From positions 1 through 8,856 of the forward strand of contig VBGU01000004.1 in the NCBI GenBank assembly GCA_005881085.1: DNA of 8,856 bases, in the 5' to 3' direction. A program made the position numbers and the translations under genes. Under the pieces are notes generated by a model. That model searched no databases. It had not been told where the DNA came from and worked only from the letters and a program-made list of their open reading frames with translations. This stretch comes from Chloroflexota bacterium. GTDB taxonomy: Bacteria > Chloroflexota > Limnocylindria > P2-11E. Below are positions 5,865 through 8,856 of this stretch, piece after piece. The number at the start of each line of letters is the position of its first letter. Positions within the stretch are counted from its first letter, which is position 1.

Positions 5865-8759
5865 ATGCGGGACCGCGGGCGTGGCGGTGACGGGGGCAGG
5901 GACTGGGGAAGCATCGACTGGTCGAACATCGACCTCTCGGGTTTCGGCAGCGGCCGCAACCGCATATCCGGTCCGTCTCGCCGGTTCGTTTTCTTCGCGA
6001 TCATCGCCTTCCTTCTCCTCCTCATCCCGGTGTTCGTGGGTCCCTTCATCAGCTTCCTCACCGATCTCCTCTGGTTCCGTAGCCTCGGTCTCGAATCGGT
6101 CTACCTGCGGCGCTTCACCGCGGGCTTCTACGCGTTCCTCGTGTTCGGCGCGGTCTTCTTCGTGCTCGCGCTGCCCAACCTGTACTTCGCGCTCCGTCCG
6201 CAGATGCCGCGCGTGGTCGTCGAGGCCGAACGCCGGCGGCGTGGCGCGCTCTCGACCAGCCTGCGATTCATGTGGCTCCTCCTCATCCCCGCGTTCTTCT
6301 TCGGCCTCGCAGGCGGCGACGAGTGGGACATGCTCCTCCGCTGGGTCAACCAGGTCCCCTTCGGCGCGACGGACCCGGTGTTCGGCCGCGACATCGGCTT
6401 CTACTTCTTCACGCTGCCGGTGCTCGAGTTCGTGCGGGGTTGGTTTCTGGTCGCGCTCATCGTCATCGCCATCGGCGTGGTCACGCTCTACTTCACGCGC
6501 GGCGTCATCGGGGTCGCCACCGGCTCGCTCGCGAGCGCGGACATCCGGGTCGCGGGTCGCACCGCCCTCGCGCTCGCGCGCCCGGCGCGCGCACATCTTT
6601 CAATACTGGGTGGACTGTTCCTTGCCTTGATCGCGAGCGGTTATCTCCTCGACCAGTTCGAGCTCCTCTTCCGGCAGGAGAGCGTCCTCGTCGGTGCTGG
6701 TTACACGAGCATCACCGCGCGCCTTCCCGCGCTCACGATCCTGACGGTCATCGTCGGCGTCGCCGCGCTCGCATGCTTCGCGAACGCATTTCGTGGAACG
6801 CTCTGGATCCTCGGCGGGTCCATCGTCCTCTGGTTCGTCGCGACCCTGGTCATCGGGGGCGTCTACCCGGCGCTGATCCAGAACTACATCGTGCAGCCCG
6901 ACCAGCTCAACAAGGAGCGTCCGTACATCGCCCGGAACATCGCCGCGACGCGTGCCGCCTATTCCCTCGATACGGTCGACGAGAGCGCCTTCAACGTCGC
7001 GGATACGCCGACGGCGGCGGAAGCACGCGCCGCGCTGTCCGATACGTCGACTGTTCGCCTCTGGGACTACCGGCCGCTGCAGCAGGTCTTCGATCAGCAG
7101 CAAGCGCTCCGCCAGCAGTACACGTTCGTCGACGTCGACATCGATCGCTACCAGGTGGGCGGCAAAGAGCAGCCGGTGATGCTTTCGGCGCGCGAGCTCT
7201 CCTCGAACCGCCTTCCGCAGCAGACCTGGGTCAACCGTCACCTTGTGTTCACCCACGGCCTCGGCGCGGTCGTGAGCCCAGTCGGTGGTGTCGCCGCGGA
7301 CGGGGCACCGCTCTTTCTCGTGAAAGACATCCCGCCTGTCGGCGAACCGAAGATCGACCAGCCGCGGATCTACTACGGAGAGCTCACGAGCGACTACGTC
7401 ATCGTCGGTACGAACCAGGACGAGTTCGACTACACGACAGATCAGGGCAACGTGCAGACGCGCTTCAGCGGGAACGGCGGCGTCGGCGTCGGTTCGCTCT
7501 GGGATCGGCTTCTCTTCGCCATCCGCTTGGGCGACACGAACCTGCTCGTCTCCAACCAGATCACCGACCAGAGCAGACTGCTCTTTCACCGCCAGATCCT
7601 CCCGCGCGAGAGGCTGATCGCCCCGTTCCTCGAGTACGACCCAGATCCATACCTCGTCATCGCGAATGGGAAGCTCTACTGGATCAACGACGCGTTCACG
7701 ACCGGAGACCACTATCCGTACAGCGAGCGCTTCACCGCACTCGGCGCGACGAGCACCTCCCTCGCCGGTGGACAGCTCAACTACATCCGCAACAGCGTGA
7801 AGGTCGTGACGGACGCCTACGACGGCACGATCAGCTATTACGTCATCGACGACAAGGATCCGGTCGTCCGCAACCTGAAAGCGATCTACCCCGATCTCTT
7901 CAAGTCAATCACCGACATGCCGCAGGCGCTCCGGGATCATCTCCGCTACCCGGAGGCGCTCTTCAGCATCCAGGCGCAGGTGTTCGCGCTGTACCACATG
8001 ACGAACCCGGACGATTTCTACAACCGGTCGGATGCGTGGAGGATCGCGAACGAGATCTTCGCGACGGGCGGAGCGGCCCAGCCCATCGAGCCCTACTACG
8101 TGACGACGCGGCTTCCCGGCTCGGAGCGACCCGAGTTCGTGCTGTTCGTGCCGATGACCCCTGCGGGCGGGGAGCGCAACAACATGGTCGGCTGGATAGC
8201 CGGGCGCGCGGACGCACCCGACTACGGCAAGCTGCGCGTGCTCACCTTCCCGCGCGATCGTCCGATCGCCGGGCCTCTCAACGTCGAAAACCTGATCGAG
8301 GCCGACTCGACGATCCGCCAGCAGCTCACGCTGCTCTGTCCGTCGGCCGCGAACTGCATCCGCGGGAACCTTCTCGTTTTGCCCGTCGCCAGCAGCTTCG
8401 TCTACGTCGAGGCCATCTTCGTCCAAGCCGCCTCGACGAGCCGCATCCCCGAGCTCCAGCGCGTGATCCTCGCGACGCAGGGCCGGGTCGTCATGACCGA
8501 CTCCTTCGAAAAATCTCTCGACGCCCTGTTCGGCGCCCAGCAACAACCGCCGCCACCGACGACGACGCCACCACCGAGCACCACGCCGCCGCCGACCACC
8601 ACGCCGCCGTCGGAGATCGCCGCGTTCGTGAAGTCGGCGAGCGACCACTACAACGCGGCGCAGGCCGCCCTCAAAGCGGGCGACTTCGCCGAATACGGCC
8701 GTCAACTGCAGCTTCTGGAGGACGATCTCGCGAAGCTGCGTGCCGCCACCGGGCAGTAA
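5865..8759 (+). CDS. UPF0182 (COG1615) family multi-spanning membrane protein
   Basis: This 964-residue protein is a full-length member of UPF0182, a conserved membrane family of unknown function in Actinobacteria, Cyanobacteria, Chloroflexota and others. A Gly/Asp/Trp-rich N-terminal tail (1-40) precedes about seven hydrophobic helices: roughly 41-62, 86-110, 132-150, 186-210, 246-264, 289-308 and 313-333. The large remaining region (about 340-885) has family-typical segments such as FVDVDIDRY (421-429), NRHLVFTHGLGAVVSP (457-472), LYWINDAFTTGDHYPYS (604-620) and VPMTPAGGERNNMVGW (762-777), and probably faces outward. A Pro/Thr linker (about 895-915) leads to a helical tail (about 916-961), KSASDHYNAAQAALKAGDFA and onward, resembling a single TPR-like hairpin. 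The ATG follows a -10 box directly, supporting this start. It is probably its own transcription unit between the insert and the oxidoreductase gene. The family call is firm; no function is assigned. Confidence 0.95.
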   Translation: MRDRGRGGDGGRDWGSIDWSNIDLSGFGSGRNRISGPSRRFVFFAIIAFLLLLIPVFVGPFISFLTDLLWFRSLGLESVYLRRFTAGFYAFLVFGAVFFVLALPNLYFALRPQMPRVVVEAERRRRGALSTSLRFMWLLLIPAFFFGLAGGDEWDMLLRWVNQVPFGATDPVFGRDIGFYFFTLPVLEFVRGWFLVALIVIAIGVVTLYFTRGVIGVATGSLASADIRVAGRTALALARPARAHLSILGGLFLALIASGYLLDQFELLFRQESVLVGAGYTSITARLPALTILTVIVGVAALACFANAFRGTLWILGGSIVLWFVATLVIGGVYPALIQNYIVQPDQLNKERPYIARNIAATRAAYSLDTVDESAFNVADTPTAAEARAALSDTSTVRLWDYRPLQQVFDQQQALRQQYTFVDVDIDRYQVGGKEQPVMLSARELSSNRLPQQTWVNRHLVFTHGLGAVVSPVGGVAADGAPLFLVKDIPPVGEPKIDQPRIYYGELTSDYVIVGTNQDEFDYTTDQGNVQTRFSGNGGVGVGSLWDRLLFAIRLGDTNLLVSNQITDQSRLLFHRQILPRERLIAPFLEYDPDPYLVIANGKLYWINDAFTTGDHYPYSERFTALGATSTSLAGGQLNYIRNSVKVVTDAYDGTISYYVIDDKDPVVRNLKAIYPDLFKSITDMPQALRDHLRYPEALFSIQAQVFALYHMTNPDDFYNRSDAWRIANEIFATGGAAQPIEPYYVTTRLPGSERPEFVLFVPMTPAGGERNNMVGWIAGRADAPDYGKLRVLTFPRDRPIAGPLNVENLIEADSTIRQQLTLLCPSAANCIRGNLLVLPVASSFVYVEAIFVQAASTSRIPELQRVILATQGRVVMTDSFEKSLDALFGAQQQPPPPTTTPPPSTTPPPTTTPPSEIAAFVKSASDHYNAAQAALKAGDFAEYGRQLQLLEDDLAKLRAATGQ
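8547..8609 (+). repeat. Low-complexity Pro/Thr-coding repeat inside the UPF0182 gene
   Basis: Imperfect runs of CCG/CCA and ACG/ACC codons encode three blocks of Pro3-4 and Thr2-3, residues 895-915. The tract separates the conserved outer domain from the C-terminal helix. It reads as a flexible, wall-spanning type of linker, and as DNA it is a plausible site for slippage and length variation. Confidence 0.8.
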
Positions 8760-8781
8760 CGTCGATCCGCGAGGCGAACCC

Positions 8782-8787
8782 TAGAAT
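8782..8787 (+). promoter_or_regulatory. -10 box before the oxidoreductase gene
   Basis: TAGAAT, close to TATAAT, begins 15 nt before the TTG start at 8797. Its first three bases are also the in-frame stop that limits the oxidoreductase frame upstream. No Shine-Dalgarno follows, so a leaderless or very short-leader transcript is predicted. No clear -35 box is seen. Confidence 0.45.
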
Positions 8788-8789
8788 TC

Positions 8790-8808
8790 GGTCTTCTTGA
8801 CGAAGACC
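8790..8808 (+). repeat. Perfect inverted repeat around the TTG start codon
   Basis: GGTCTTC (8790-8796) and GAAGACC (8802-8808) are exact reverse complements flanking a 5-nt loop, TTGAC, that contains the start codon. There is no following T-run, so it is not a standard terminator. It could be a regulator's binding site, or in read-through RNA a hairpin presenting the start codon. Chance is also possible for a 7-bp stem. Confidence 0.5.
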
Positions 8809-8856
8809 ATCCGCGTCGGTGTGATCGGTGCGGGCTACTGGGGCCCGAACATCGTG
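8797..8856 (+). CDS. Gfo/Idh/MocA-family oxidoreductase, 3' end outside window
   Basis: Only 20 residues are visible, but they are diagnostic: TKTIRVGVIGAGYWGPNIV is the beta strand and glycine-rich loop (GxGxWG) of an NAD(P)-binding Rossmann fold. The GYWGPN form is typical of Gfo/Idh/MocA oxidoreductases that act on sugars or sugar nucleotides, including WbpB/WlbA-like enzymes of polysaccharide pathways. An in-frame TAG at 8782 leaves TTG 8797 as the only reasonable start, because the next candidate, GTG 8821, would cut into the Rossmann strand. The -10 box at 8782 suggests its own leaderless transcript, and the start lies in the loop of an inverted repeat. A role in making a nucleotide-sugar precursor for the upstream glycosyltransferases is inferred from the neighbourhood. 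Confidence 0.8.
   Translation, partial: MTKTIRVGVIGAGYWGPNIV

Noticed and set aside
6272..8800. An 842-codon + strand open frame overlapping most of the UPF0182 gene
   Set aside because: Its product is Arg/Pro/His-rich without recognisable motifs or membrane segments, while the other frame gives a full conserved family member. It is a shadow of GC-rich codons.
8790..8808. An intrinsic terminator for the UPF0182 gene
   Set aside because: The hairpin is real, but it is not followed by a T-run and overlaps the next gene's start, so I list it as an inverted repeat instead.

Overview
The window is high-GC bacterial DNA: roughly 68-70% in rows counted by hand over the glycosyltransferase and membrane-protein genes, and about 53-57% over one two-gene insert. 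All recognised genes lie on the + strand. A full-length UPF0182 membrane protein, probable leaderless starts and frequent GTG/TTG starts suggest a high-GC Chloroflexota-type bacterium or, less likely, an actinobacterium. That placement is an inference; no rRNA or other taxonomic marker is present.

Layout. Positions 1-4981 hold the 3' part of a surface-polysaccharide operon. It contains a large two-domain GT4-type glycosyltransferase that enters from beyond the left edge, a small two-helix membrane protein of unknown function, and two tandem paralogous GT4 glycosyltransferases. The last three genes are joined by 4-nt stop/start overlaps (GTGA and TTGA), so they are probably translationally coupled. 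Positions 4979-5813 hold a compact insert of lower GC: an XRE-type helix-turn-helix regulator with its own extended -10 promoter and an overlapping inverted repeat, followed by an overlapping minimal nucleotidyltransferase. This looks like a toxin-antitoxin or defence-like pair. Positions 5865-8759 encode a 964-residue UPF0182 (COG1615) protein with seven predicted membrane segments, a large outer domain, a Pro/Thr linker and a C-terminal helix. At 8797 a Gfo/Idh/MocA-type oxidoreductase begins from a TTG codon and runs off the right edge. Its N-terminus resembles sugar-nucleotide oxidoreductases, so the polysaccharide theme probably continues to the right.

How it fits together. The glycosyltransferases would assemble a cell-surface glycan, and the oxidoreductase may make one of its nucleotide-sugar precursors. 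The role of UPF0182 is not known. The regulator/nucleotidyltransferase pair looks like a passenger. The three genes not coupled to an upstream gene (regulator, UPF0182, oxidoreductase) share a layout: a TANNNT -10 hexamer that begins 13-15 nt before the start codon, with no Shine-Dalgarno sequence. This predicts leaderless or nearly leaderless transcripts. There is no gene-free stretch longer than 51 nt, and no RNA gene, CRISPR array or insertion sequence was seen.
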